Source of the DNA: Paenibacillus glycanilyticus
GTDB taxonomy: Bacteria > Bacillota > Bacilli > Paenibacillales > Paenibacillaceae
Assembly: GCF_023715145.1 (NCBI RefSeq)
Contig: NZ_JAMBNP010000001.1
Location: forward strand, 1-64,000
Reading direction: 5' to 3'
Length of the DNA: 64,000 nt
Shown piece after piece: positions 49,889 to 57,907 of this stretch; positions within the stretch are counted from its first letter, which is position 1; the number at the start of each line of letters is the position of its first letter. A program made the translations under genes and the position numbers. Under the pieces are notes generated by a model. The model made no database searches. It saw only the letters and a list, made by a program, of their open reading frames with translations, and was not told where the DNA came from.

Positions 49889-51344
49889 CATTAAGCTTAA
49901 ATTCAGCGTCTTTCTGGTCTTCCTGCTGCTTCTTACGGTCTTCATCCTTAGCCTGCTCGTGCTCGAAGGCATCAAGAAAAATCAGCAGGCCCAGCTGGAG
50001 CAATTCTTCTCCCAACAGGCCGCAACCGCAAATGTCTATTTTATCCAAACGCTGATGGGGGAATCCCGCAAGGTACCGCAAACCTATCTGGCCTCCAATG
50101 GCCGGGATTTCGCGAGGCAGCTGGAGCTGATTACGGGACAATCGGTTGTGCTGTACGATCAGGAGGGAACCGTCCTTAGCTCGGATCCCCCTCTCGCCAT
50201 GTCGGGCGGTATCCGCCAGACGTTGGACTTCGCCCTGAACAATAAGACGGCTTATCTCATCGAGAACGATTCGTTGTATTACTTTGCCCCCTTGCGGATC
50301 GGCGACGGGCAGGTTGGAGTCATTCAGTTCTATTACTCCTTAACGGACAACCTTGCTTTCTACAACCAGATCAAGCTGATGTTTATCTACATCGGCGCGA
50401 GCGTGTTTATTCTCAGCTTTATACTCGCTTATTTCTACTTCAATTCGTTCGCCAGCGGAATCATTAAGCTGAATAGGATCGTGGACCAGATTCGCGCCGG
50501 CAACTTGGTGTCCACCGTACTCAGACGCAAGGACGAAATCGGACAGCTGAGCAAAGGCATTCACATGATGAGCGAGCAAATCATGAAGACGATGCGGGAT
50601 AAGGACGAGGAGCGCGAGAAGCTAGCCTTGGCCGTTCGCAAATTATCGCAGCTAGACCAGCAGCAAAAGCAGTTTATCGGCAACGTCACCCATGAGTTCA
50701 AAACCCCTCTAACCTCGATTAAATCGTATATTGATCTGCTCGATATGTATCCTGACGACGATAAGCTGCTGGACACCGCCAAAGCAAACATTCTGGGCGA
50801 TACGCAGCGGCTATACGAGATGGTCGAAAAGGTGCTGCACCTGTCCGCCTTGGAGAAATACGAATTCGAATTCCACAAGGAGAAGCTGGACGTACGACAA
50901 GAGCTGTTAACGGTGCTGGATAGCCTAAAGGGGAAAATGGATAAGTTCGGCATTACGGTGGAGACCGATCTGATCGAGGCCTACGTGGATGCCGACAAGG
51001 AGCACCTCTCCATCGTGCTTATGAATCTGATGGACAATGCCATCAAGTATAACAAAACCAGAGGCCGCATTTTCGTGAAGACGGAGCTATCTGCTGATCA
51101 AGTCATTATTGAAATTGCCGATACAGGCATCGGGATTCCAAGTGACGTCGCCCACAAGATTTTTGATCCGTTCTTCACCGTCGATAGAAGCCGTTCCCGC
51201 GAAATCGGAAGCACCGGACTTGGCCTCTCGCTGGCTAAGCAATACACGGAATCTCAGGGAGGCTCCCTCACCCTCGTTCATACCGATTCGGAAGGCACCT
51301 TGTTCCGTATCGTATTCCCTGCCTATGGATCATCAGAAGCTTGA
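49878..51344 (+). CDS. sensor histidine kinase
   Basis: A 488-residue membrane kinase. Helix 1 is KFSVFLVFLLLLTVFILSLL. An extracellular sensor of about 140 residues follows, then helix 2 (LMFIYIGASVFILSFILAYF), HAMP (about 195-250), the dimerisation domain with phospho-acceptor His in NVTHEFKTPLTSIKSY, and the ATPase domain with N-box MNLMDNAIKYN, G1 DTGIGIP and G2 STGLGLSLAKQY. It signals through the response regulator overlapping its 5' end. The stimulus is unknown. The two lipoprotein genes convergent with it are possible accessory factors. Confidence 0.95.
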   Translation: MRISIKLKFSVFLVFLLLLTVFILSLLVLEGIKKNQQAQLEQFFSQQAATANVYFIQTLMGESRKVPQTYLASNGRDFARQLELITGQSVVLYDQEGTVLSSDPPLAMSGGIRQTLDFALNNKTAYLIENDSLYYFAPLRIGDGQVGVIQFYYSLTDNLAFYNQIKLMFIYIGASVFILSFILAYFYFNSFASGIIKLNRIVDQIRAGNLVSTVLRRKDEIGQLSKGIHMMSEQIMKTMRDKDEEREKLALAVRKLSQLDQQQKQFIGNVTHEFKTPLTSIKSYIDLLDMYPDDDKLLDTAKANILGDTQRLYEMVEKVLHLSALEKYEFEFHKEKLDVRQELLTVLDSLKGKMDKFGITVETDLIEAYVDADKEHLSIVLMNLMDNAIKYNKTRGRIFVKTELSADQVIIEIADTGIGIPSDVAHKIFDPFFTVDRSRSREIGSTGLGLSLAKQYTESQGGSLTLVHTDSEGTLFRIVFPAYGSSEA

Positions 51345-51365
51345 TCATATCGATCAAGCCGCGAA

Positions 51366-51413
51366 AAAGGCGGCCCGTTCACTGCCCATAAGGCAACAGA
51401 CGGGCCGCCTTCT
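51366..51413. terminator. bidirectional terminator between the kinase and lipoprotein genes
   Basis: AAAGGCGGCCCGT pairs with ACGGGCCGCCTTCTT; an inner TGCC/GGCA stem extends it. It lies between convergent genes. Confidence 0.85.
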
Positions 51414-51424
51414 TGCGGCTGTAG

Positions 51425-52534
51425 CTATCTTTGCAAGGAATAGTTAATCTCGACGATGCCGCTTCTGTAAGGCTTTGAGTTCCATTCCGTATAAACGAGC
51501 TTCTCGCCGGAAGGACTCCAAGCAGTGGTTACCGGTTCAACATCGACGGCGATTCGGGTAGACTTGTCGCTTAGCATATCGTACAGATAGAGTCCTTTTA
51601 CCGTCGCCCCGCTCACATCGGCTTTCATGCCGTAGGCGATCATTCGCTGATCCTGCGACCACGAAATGCCGTTTAGCTCCGTTCCCTTGGCAATCGTTCT
51701 GACGATATTTCCGTTAATGTCGCATAGAAGGAGAGTCGTTCTGGAGCCGCTCGCCTGCAGAACCAGCATCTGGCGGCCGTCCGGCGAAGGAAGAGCTCTA
51801 ATCACGTTGTCGAGGTTCAAGCTCTTCTGTTCCAGGCTGACTAAGTTCAGCGCCTTAAGCGAGGCGTCGTATTGCGTGTTGTAGTAGAGCGTATCTCCAA
51901 CCTTCTCCACGATGTACAATCCCGTTTCATCCAGCTTGTCGACCCCCGTGATCTTGCCATCCACGGTCGCGGTATAAGCTCCTCCGTTGTAAGCCGTTCC
52001 TATAATCGTCTCTGAATCCGCCCATTTGGCGCTTACGGCTCCTCCGTTCGACTCCCCGGTCAGACGGAATGTGTCAAGAGTGTCCATATTCATGACCGAA
52101 TAAATAGGGTCCCCTAGCGAGTATTCGGAATAGATCAGATGCTTTTTGTCGGGAGACAGCACGGCACTGCCTAAATGCGTATTTTCCTTTTGCTTCAACA
52201 GCGTGTATTGACGGGTATCGAGGTCGTACAGATATAGACTCCGGGGATAAGAATCCGCTAGCTCCGCGAGGGACATTTTATCGAGCGATTCGTTTTCCTT
52301 CGAGACGACTATCGTATTCTCATCAACCCAATCCATGACTTCCGCATGATCCAAATGCACCATATTCTTAACGGACACGCCGGGCTCGCCAGCCTGATTA
52401 TTGGCATCGTCAATGACGGTTATCTTCGGAGTAGGCGAAGAAGAAGGATTGTTGTCTCCTGCCGAACATGCGGCAAACATGCAAGCAGCAGCTACGATCG
52501 GGATCATTTTTATTGCCGTAAGAAGTCGAATCAT
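51425..52534 (-). CDS. lipoprotein with beta-propeller (TolB/WD40-like) domain
   Basis: A 369-residue lipoprotein with signal MIRLLTAIKMIPIVAAACMF and lipobox FAAC (Cys near 23). A Ser/Pro-rich linker leads into a propeller of repeated blades, such as GSAVLSPDKKHLIYSEYSLG, RALPSPDGRQMLVLQASG and TTAWSPSGEKLVYTEWN. These S-P-D-G/S-x-x-L-x-Y patterns are TolB-type. It is likely anchored outside the membrane. The start is ATG 52534 after GGGAGG. Its signal and linker closely resemble those of the next lipoprotein upstream. Confidence 0.8.
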   Translation of the reverse strand: MIRLLTAIKMIPIVAAACMFAACSAGDNNPSSSPTPKITVIDDANNQAGEPGVSVKNMVHLDHAEVMDWVDENTIVVSKENESLDKMSLAELADSYPRSLYLYDLDTRQYTLLKQKENTHLGSAVLSPDKKHLIYSEYSLGDPIYSVMNMDTLDTFRLTGESNGGAVSAKWADSETIIGTAYNGGAYTATVDGKITGVDKLDETGLYIVEKVGDTLYYNTQYDASLKALNLVSLEQKSLNLDNVIRALPSPDGRQMLVLQASGSRTTLLLCDINGNIVRTIAKGTELNGISWSQDQRMIAYGMKADVSGATVKGLYLYDMLSDKSTRIAVDVEPVTTAWSPSGEKLVYTEWNSKPYRSGIVEINYSLQR

Positions 52535-52588
52535 GGCCTTTCCTCCCATCTCCTTGATTGCCTAACAGCATTTGGTTGCGTATTACGT

Positions 52589-53269
52589 TTATTCTCCCCG
52601 TACCGTAGACAGAGAAACCCATAACTTTTCGCTGAAAGCCGAAGCTTCCTCTCCTTTCGGATTGCTTATGCGGAACAGGTATTGCTCTCCGGTCTCGGAT
52701 TTCCACACGATATAATCCCTTATCCCTTCCGCGCCTGTAGACTGAAGATACAACTCGGCATGGCCAAGCGGATGCTCGACTAGCTCGCCGCTGTAATCGG
52801 ATACTTTGCCGAACGCCTTCAATTCTTTTTCGGCGGATTCACGGAGCTGCTTCAAATCTTCGCCCTCCGGCAGACGCTTCATATCCGCGTAATAATCGTC
52901 GTTGGCCGCCAGACTCAGTCGGCCTGTCGCAGCGTCAAAGTCGAATCCCTCGAATGCATAGAAGGAGAATTGTTCCCCTTGTTTCAAGGCGGCGGTTGTC
53001 TCCCCCGTTCTCAGGTCAAAGCTTTGGGTTTGCGGACGATCCGTCTGGGAAGTCTGCTCCTCCGTAGCCGCCGGGGTTTCCGTTGCTGCCTGAGGAGTCT
53101 CAGCCGCGTTGTCTTCCTGGACGGGTGAAGCCGTCGGAGCGCTGCTCGAATTTTGCGTTGATGGTGTAGAGGAGGAAGACGGTTCAGTCCCTCCTGTCGA
53201 GCAAGCCGCAAGCATGCATACAGCGGCCATTACCGGGATCCATTTCATTGCTGTCTTAAGTTTAATCAT
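52589..53269 (-). CDS. lipoprotein of unknown function
   Basis: 226 residues. The signal is MIKLKTAMKWIPVMAAVCML with lipobox LAAC. A long Ser/Thr/Pro/Ala/Glu-rich spacer (about 25-75) follows, then a soluble domain of about 145 residues (FSFYAFEGFDFDAATGRLSL, GHAELYLQSTGAEGIRDYIV). No family is recognised. It sits just upstream of the propeller lipoprotein in the same direction; the two probably form an operon. Confidence 0.75.
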   Translation of the reverse strand: MIKLKTAMKWIPVMAAVCMLAACSTGGTEPSSSSTPSTQNSSSAPTASPVQEDNAAETPQAATETPAATEEQTSQTDRPQTQSFDLRTGETTAALKQGEQFSFYAFEGFDFDAATGRLSLAANDDYYADMKRLPEGEDLKQLRESAEKELKAFGKVSDYSGELVEHPLGHAELYLQSTGAEGIRDYIVWKSETGEQYLFRISNPKGEEASAFSEKLWVSLSTVRGE

Positions 53270-53473
53270 GTTATTCTCTCCTTTTGTTATCTATGATTTC
53301 TATTCTTGTGTCAATCTTGTCTTAAGCCTTCGATTAAGCACATATAAAATGTATCAAAAGAATGTTCCAAAAATAGTAACAGATGTTTCGAAAATGTAAA
53401 TAAAAGCGTCGGGAATATTGCGTTTGGATGCACAAGGTATCTATCGTGATTTGAGCCCGTATGCCGACCCCTA

Positions 53474-53508
53474 TAAAAAAGGATTCAGCCCTTGAGCCGA
53501 ACCCTTTT
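53474..53508. terminator. imperfect hairpin, possible terminator
   Basis: AAAAAAGGATTCAGC pairs imperfectly with GCCGAACCCTTTT around CCTTGA. It lies in the gap between the lipoprotein operon and the ydjM-like gene, with nothing else visible besides the SOS promoter. Confidence 0.5.
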
Positions 53509-53573
53509 GTTCCAATTTATTAGACCGTGCCAGCGGGCATAAAAGCGATGTAGTAATCCGCGTAAATATGCGC

Positions 53574-53600
53574 TATAATAGACATGCGAACATATGTTTG
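53574..53600 (+). promoter_or_regulatory. SOS (LexA) box and -10 element of the ydjM-like gene
   Basis: TATAAT at 53574-53579 is followed by CGAACATATGTTTG (53587-53600), which fits the Bacillus LexA consensus CGAAC-RNRY-GTTYG at every position. The site overlaps the expected transcript start, so LexA would block transcription until DNA damage. Confidence 0.8.
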
Positions 53601-53629
53601 ATGCCAACAAAACAGTCACAGGAGGTCTA

Positions 53630-54277
53630 ATGAAAGGCACGACTCATCTTACTATCGGCGTTGCGATAGGCGCTGCCGCTGCGGCCCATTACCCGTTTAC
53701 CGTTGTAAACGCAGCTACCTATCTTGCCGTCGCCGCATTCTCCGCCTTAAGCGCCGATCTCGACGGACCCAGCCTGTTAAGCTCGAAAGCCGGCAAGCTG
53801 TCCAAATGGCTGCATGGCCTGCTGCTTTGGAGTGGATGGCTGCTAACGGCGGTTACGGCATACTTGTACTTAAGCGATCACTACATAGACATCCCGCTTG
53901 TCATCGCTTGTGCCGCCCTCCTGCTGCTCGGACTTGTCGTCCGGAGCGGCACGATCCGCAATGCGCTGGTCAGCGCGGTTGGCGGTGCACTGATCTATGG
54001 CGGATTGACCATGAACATGAGCTGGATGATTGGTTTTGGCGTATTTGTTGCTTGGGTGCCATGGCTGAAGCACCGCGGATTAACCCATACCGTATGGGCC
54101 GTTATCGCTTGGGGCGCCATTGCATGGGGTCTTGAGAAGCAGCTTCAGCTGGAAGGCATCATGTACATTGCCGTTGCCGGCTACCTGTCGCATCTGATTG
54201 CGGATACGTTAACGCCAAGCGGCGTGAAATGGCTGTATCCGCTCGTAAAGAAATCATTTAAGATACCGTTCTTGTAA
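53630..54277 (+). CDS. YdjM-like membrane-bound metal-dependent hydrolase (DUF457)
   Basis: A 215-residue protein with five to six membrane helices. The predicted metal ligands are His in GTTHLTIGVAIG, Asp in LSADLDGPSLL, His in WLKHRGLTHTVWA and the H-x-x-x-D pair in GYLSHLIADTLTPSGVKWLY. The family is LexA-regulated in B. subtilis, and a perfect LexA box lies just upstream here. The start is ATG 53630 after AGGAGG; an earlier ATG at 53594 lies inside the LexA box. Its reaction is unknown. Confidence 0.88.
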   Translation: MKGTTHLTIGVAIGAAAAAHYPFTVVNAATYLAVAAFSALSADLDGPSLLSSKAGKLSKWLHGLLLWSGWLLTAVTAYLYLSDHYIDIPLVIACAALLLLGLVVRSGTIRNALVSAVGGALIYGGLTMNMSWMIGFGVFVAWVPWLKHRGLTHTVWAVIAWGAIAWGLEKQLQLEGIMYIAVAGYLSHLIADTLTPSGVKWLYPLVKKSFKIPFL

Positions 54278-54296
54278 AGTAAGGCCAAGCAATAGA

Positions 54297-54345
54297 AAAG
54301 ACGCTTCATCACCAGGCTCTCACTTGGTTGAAGCGTCTTTCTTTA
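54297..54345. terminator. bidirectional terminator
   Basis: AAAAGACGCTTCA pairs with TGAAGCGTCTTTCTTT; inner CACCAG/CTTGGT extends the stem. It lies between the convergent ydjM-like and HesB-like genes. Confidence 0.85.
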
Positions 54346-54354
54346 TGCCGGATA

Positions 54355-54627
54355 TTAACGAAGAAATACGATATTGTCATTGCGGCAGTCGATGGTAAGA
54401 TCCTTTCCATCCATGTACCACGCATCATTTTCCTCCATATAGAACGTAATGCCGTCTTCAACGGTCTCGATCGCCGGATAGCGGGCCTTATCCTTCATAA
54501 TGCCAAAGGCGAAGGCGTCTTCTCCGCCGCCGCTGTATCGGACGAAGATCCGCACGCTGTCATTGTTTTTAAAACCCCATTCTTGTTTGAAAAGTGCCGT
54601 TGCGGCAGGAGTAACGCTCATTTTCAT
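54355..54627 (-). CDS. HesB/IscA-like (YneR-type) protein
   Basis: A 90-residue protein of the iron-sulphur biosynthesis fold (MKMSVTPAATALFKQEWGF, VRIFVRYSGGGEDAFAFGI, GKDLTIDCRNDNIVF). The three conserved Cys of true IscA scaffolds are absent (only one Cys is seen), so it belongs to the YneR-like branch, whose role is unclear. The start is ATG 54627 after GAGGAGGTG, overlapping the upstream gene's stop by four bases. Confidence 0.8.
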   Translation of the reverse strand: MKMSVTPAATALFKQEWGFKNNDSVRIFVRYSGGGEDAFAFGIMKDKARYPAIETVEDGITFYMEENDAWYMDGKDLTIDCRNDNIVFLR

Positions 54628-54851
54628 CGGTCTTTCACCTCCTCTTCCTCGATCTTCACCCATAAGGTCCCGCTCCAGTGCACCCGGTCATCAAGAGCGA
54701 TTGCTTCCTCCGTCTTGCTGCGGGGAACCGTTACCGGCTTACCCTCTATTTCAAGCAATACCCGATCTTCCTTGACTTCCAACACGATCCCTATCCGCTT
54801 GATTTTGCATGAATTCTGCTGTTGATTCATCAACGGCTGCCCGCTCCCCAT
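54624..54851 (-). CDS. small hypothetical beta-barrel-like protein
   Basis: Up to 75 residues. KIKRIGIVLEVKEDRVLLEI, then EEAIALDDRVHWSGTLWVKI, suggests a small SH3/OB-type barrel; family not recognised. The ATG at 54851 has no ribosome site. The in-frame ATG at 54830 has GGGGAG about 13 bases upstream, so the true start is uncertain. It overlaps the HesB-like gene by four bases and follows the metallophosphoesterase gene by three, making a tight operon. Confidence 0.65.
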   Translation of the reverse strand: MGSGQPLMNQQQNSCKIKRIGIVLEVKEDRVLLEIEGKPVTVPRSKTEEAIALDDRVHWSGTLWVKIEEEEVKDR

Positions 54852-54854
54852 TGT

Positions 54855-55631
54855 CTACAATTGATGAAGAGTAACTTCGCTCCTGAGCAGGAATCTGGCA
54901 TTGGTTCCCGTCTGGCTGATTCCTTTGGAGATATAGATCATGCCGTTCTCCATTTGATGCATCCCTTTATAGATTCCCGCCGCCGGCAAAGCGCCTTTCC
55001 TCAAGTACTTGAACAGGAACGGAAGATGGAACTGCATCCCGTGGAAATGCCCCGCCATCAAGTAGTTGAAAGGCTGCTTGATATGGAGCACCACATTCGG
55101 GTCATGCGTCAGAACGATCGACGGCTTCCCGGGATCAGCCTTGGCAAATGCCAGCTCCGGATTGCTTTTCTTGCTGGTCCAATCGTCAATGCCGATAAAC
55201 TGGTAATGCCCTTTATCCAGCACTTCGTTATGGAGCAGCCGAACCCCCGCACCTTCCAGTATCTTCGTTAATTGCCGCAGAGCTTCGGGAGCCAGATGAT
55301 GATCATGATTCCCGTATACGGCCAGGATTGGCACGCCCGCAGAAGCAAGCTCCTTGATATAACGCTGAACCTTGTGCAAATAAGGGGCAAGCTCCGTGAA
55401 ATCTCCCGTTATGACAATATACGAGGGCCTCTCGGCTTTTATTAACCGCGTTAACCGGCTTGCCGGTATTCGGATATGCTCGATATGAATATCGCTGATT
55501 TGCAGGATTTTTATACCTGCACCTGTCTTATATGTCACTCTCTCAATCTTCAGCCATTGGGTCGGGAGAATAAACAGGACATAGATCAGCAGAAGAAGGG
55601 CAACCAGCCCAATTAGGATGTATACGATCAT
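54855..55631 (-). CDS. membrane-anchored metallophosphoesterase (YkuE/YaeI type)
   Basis: 258 residues. The N-terminal helix YILIGLVALLLLIYVLFILP anchors it. A calcineurin-like domain follows with ISDIHIEHIR (D-x-H), VITGDFTEL (GD), VYGNHDHH (GNH), LTHDPN and GHFHGMQFHLP (G-H-x-H). These are the complete two-metal site. Relatives cleave phosphodiesters or the lipid A-type or UDP-sugar phosphates; the substrate here is unknown. It is first in a tight three-gene - strand group. Confidence 0.9.
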   Translation of the reverse strand: MIVYILIGLVALLLLIYVLFILPTQWLKIERVTYKTGAGIKILQISDIHIEHIRIPASRLTRLIKAERPSYIVITGDFTELAPYLHKVQRYIKELASAGVPILAVYGNHDHHLAPEALRQLTKILEGAGVRLLHNEVLDKGHYQFIGIDDWTSKKSNPELAFAKADPGKPSIVLTHDPNVVLHIKQPFNYLMAGHFHGMQFHLPFLFKYLRKGALPAAGIYKGMHQMENGMIYISKGISQTGTNARFLLRSEVTLHQL

Positions 55632-55660
55632 ACCAGCCTCCCTTGCTGCTCTTTAAGATT

Positions 55661-56167
55661 TCATATCTTATTATCGTAAAAAATATGCCTCGCCTTTAGT
55701 TCTCCCTCAATTATGCTCATAATGCCAAAAGAATACTGAGGCTGCTTGCGCCTCGCCGTTGCCGAGCCGGGATTGAAGAGCAGAATCCCATTGTGCTCCT
55801 TCATGAAAGGGATATGGGAATGGCCAAAGACGATGGCATCCACCTGATTGGCGGTAAAAGCCAGAGCGGCATTCTGCTCTGCCTTCTTGCCGGAGGACGG
55901 GAGATGGCCGTGCACGAGGCCAATCCGTTTGCCGCCCGCCGTCACGATTTTCTTATAGCCCAGCTTCTTGACGATCGTTTCCCCGTCATTGTTGCCGGCT
56001 ACTCCTTTGACCGGGGCAAATTTCCTTAATTCGCTGTATACGGCTGAGCTGGTCCAATCTCCCGCATGCAAGATGAGATCGGCATTCTCCAGCTCCGCAA
56101 GCAGGCGCGGCGGAAGGGCTTTCGCCATTCGCGGCATATGGGTGTCGGAGACGACTACAATTTTCAT
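55661..56167 (-). CDS. YfcE/MJ0936-type metallophosphoesterase
   Basis: A 168-residue phosphodiesterase with VVSDTHMPRMA, LILHAGDWTS, VAGNNDGE, GLVHGHLP and FGHSHIP, the full set of metal ligands for this small family. The start is ATG 56167 after AAAGGAG. An open frame continues upstream but overlaps the next gene and lacks a start site. It probably follows the ArsR-type gene in the same transcript. Confidence 0.9.
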   Translation of the reverse strand: MKIVVVSDTHMPRMAKALPPRLLAELENADLILHAGDWTSSAVYSELRKFAPVKGVAGNNDGETIVKKLGYKKIVTAGGKRIGLVHGHLPSSGKKAEQNAALAFTANQVDAIVFGHSHIPFMKEHNGILLFNPGSATARRKQPQYSFGIMSIIEGELKARHIFYDNKI

Positions 56168-56204
56168 AGGCGCTGCACTCCTTTGACCTCTCGATTTCCG
56201 ATAC

Positions 56205-56573
56205 TCAGGAATAATGCTGCACATGCTGAAGCGTCTGAACAAATATTTCCTTCACATGATCATCGTCCAGCGAATAATAGACCGTCTTGCCGGCCTTGCG
56301 CCGTTTGACGATTCGCACGTTGCGCAAGTAACGCAGCTGATGGGATACAGCCGACTGCGCCATGTCCAGCACCTGGCATAAGTCGTGCACGCATAGCTCG
56401 CGGTCGAGCAGCGCGTAAATCATCTTCACCCGGGTCGGATCGCCAAGCGCCTTGAACAGCTCCGCCAGATCAATCGCCGTCTTTTCCTCTACTCTGGCGC
56501 TAGCCATACTGCCGCTCTCCAGATCCGTGCCCAGACAGGAATCTTCGCATTGATCATCGATCATTTTTTCCAC
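56205..56573 (-). CDS. ArsR/SmtB-family repressor with zinc-type alpha-5 site
   Basis: 122 residues. The winged helix includes LGDPTRVKMIYALLDRELCV and LCQVLDMAQSAVSHQLRYLR. The last helix carries D-x-H-x10-H-x2-H (DDDHVKEIFVQTLQHVQH), which is the zinc/cobalt site of CzrA and SmtB. An N-terminal C-x3-C (CEDSC) and ELCVH recall CadC but lack its second Cys. GTG 56573 is eight bases after AAGGTGG; ATG 56564 is an alternative. No metal exporter is adjacent, so its target may be elsewhere. Confidence 0.88.
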   Translation of the reverse strand: MEKMIDDQCEDSCLGTDLESGSMASARVEEKTAIDLAELFKALGDPTRVKMIYALLDRELCVHDLCQVLDMAQSAVSHQLRYLRNVRIVKRRKAGKTVYYSLDDDHVKEIFVQTLQHVQHYS

Positions 56574-56621
56574 AATGAGCACCACCTTATGTACATACCG
56601 ACATTATAGCAGAAATAGAAG

Positions 56622-56644
56622 AAGCTCCTCTATATAAGGAGCTT
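56622..56644 (-). terminator. terminator of the ThuA-like gene
   Basis: AAGCTCCT and AGGAGCTT flank CTATATA, a stem just downstream of the ThuA stop on the - strand, followed there by TCTTCT. Confidence 0.75.
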
Positions 56645-56662
56645 AATCGTCAATATGAGGTT

Positions 56663-57328
56663 TTATGCCCGTGCGCACCAGCGAACGCACGCATCTACCA
56701 CTTGCTTCATCTCCGGCAGGATCAGAGAGTGATGGTTGTGGGCCGGCGTCAGGCAGCATACCCGTCCTTTGCCATACGAATGCGACCAGCCGCCAATGGA
56801 TTCCCCGTCTTCGGAGAAGGAGCGCATGAACACGTTCGTATTCGATTCGTCGCAATAGACGAAATAATGCTCCTCTACCGATTCGAAGCTAAGCGAAGGA
56901 TGAATGGCAACATGCTCTCCAGAAGCCGATACGGCAACAGGCTCGAACCGAACCCGCTTTTGCTCGGGATGGTATTTGAAATAACCTCTCGTCATGGAGA
57001 CGTACGCGCCGTCCTCCGGGTAGGACGCAAGTCCGGAATGCCAGGATAACCAGCCGCCGCCTTCATACACGTATTGGAGCATCGCCTGTTCCGTCTCCGG
57101 ATCAAGCCAATGGATCGGATTCTCGTCGGCCGGGTTGATCTTATCATCCTTGAAGAGAATTACCGCGTCCGGCTTATCCTGAAGCGCTTTCGCAAGCCGG
57201 TCCACGGTGGTATAAGTCAGATTTACTTTACCGCTTGCCAGCCAGGAAGCCAGACTCTCTTCCAGCCCTTCAGCGATGACCGATTCGGGATGATAATAGT
57301 CTCCGATAACCGCCAGTAGTCTGTGCAT
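56663..57328 (-). CDS. ThuA-like domain protein
   Basis: A 221-residue single ThuA (class I glutamine amidotransferase-like) domain. It shows LLAVIGDYYHPESVIAEGLE, the GGGWLSWHSGLASYP elbow and SHSYGKGRVCCLTPAHNHHS near the end. ThuA proteins are linked to trehalose or other sugar use, but the reaction is unsettled. It lies 18 bases from the VOC gene upstream and is likely co-transcribed with it. Confidence 0.85.
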   Translation of the reverse strand: MHRLLAVIGDYYHPESVIAEGLEESLASWLASGKVNLTYTTVDRLAKALQDKPDAVILFKDDKINPADENPIHWLDPETEQAMLQYVYEGGGWLSWHSGLASYPEDGAYVSMTRGYFKYHPEQKRVRFEPVAVSASGEHVAIHPSLSFESVEEHYFVYCDESNTNVFMRSFSEDGESIGGWSHSYGKGRVCCLTPAHNHHSLILPEMKQVVDACVRWCARA

Positions 57329-57346
57329 AAGATGTCCTCCCCGGTG

Positions 57347-57802
57347 TTATTTATCGTTCTCGAGCAGTTCGATTAAGATTTTAAGCTGCGGGATGGAATC
57401 AAAATAGGCATAACGCCCGCCGGTGTACTCACCCTTCTGCTGCAGCTTCATGCCCTTGCTCTCCATAATGGCAATCTTCTCTTTCATTCCTTCTATGACA
57501 AACGCGATATGATGCGGTCCTTCTCCATGCTCCTCCAGATGATTCCTCCATGTGCTTGGATGAGCGTCTGGTTCAATCAATTCCAGCTGAAGCGAATCCA
57601 TGTTGAAAAATGCCAGCTTGGCGCGTGCCTGCGACGGCGCGCCTTGAAACTCGGTTTGCGCTTTATCGGGGGTATCCGTCCAGCTCCATGCCGGTTTGTC
57701 CACGCCGAAGAAATTCGCGTACGCTTCACTTACCGCCTCGATATCATGCACAAGAATCCCGATTTGGGTAATCATTTTTGTTCCGATTGCCGATTGGCCC
57801 AT
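57347..57802 (-). CDS. VOC family protein (methylmalonyl-CoA epimerase-like)
   Basis: A 151-residue VOC protein: ITQIGILVHDIEAVSEAYAN opens the first half, LQLELIEPDAHPSTWRNHLE is the epimerase-type segment, and HIAFVIEGMKEKIAIMESKG and GRYAYFDSIPQLKILIELLE close it. Metal ligands His and Glu are in place. The start is ATG 57802 after GGAAGGGG. Its neighbour ThuA suggests sugar or polyol metabolism rather than propionate breakdown. Confidence 0.85.
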   Translation of the reverse strand: MGQSAIGTKMITQIGILVHDIEAVSEAYANFFGVDKPAWSWTDTPDKAQTEFQGAPSQARAKLAFFNMDSLQLELIEPDAHPSTWRNHLEEHGEGPHHIAFVIEGMKEKIAIMESKGMKLQQKGEYTGGRYAYFDSIPQLKILIELLENDK

Positions 57803-57907
57803 CTTAATACCCCTTCCTTCCATACGCATAAAGTTGGCAGGAGCTACCCGCCTTATTGGGGGTTCGCCGTTGACTCAACGATCCCTGCCATCCCGCGCAA
57901 AAAAAGA

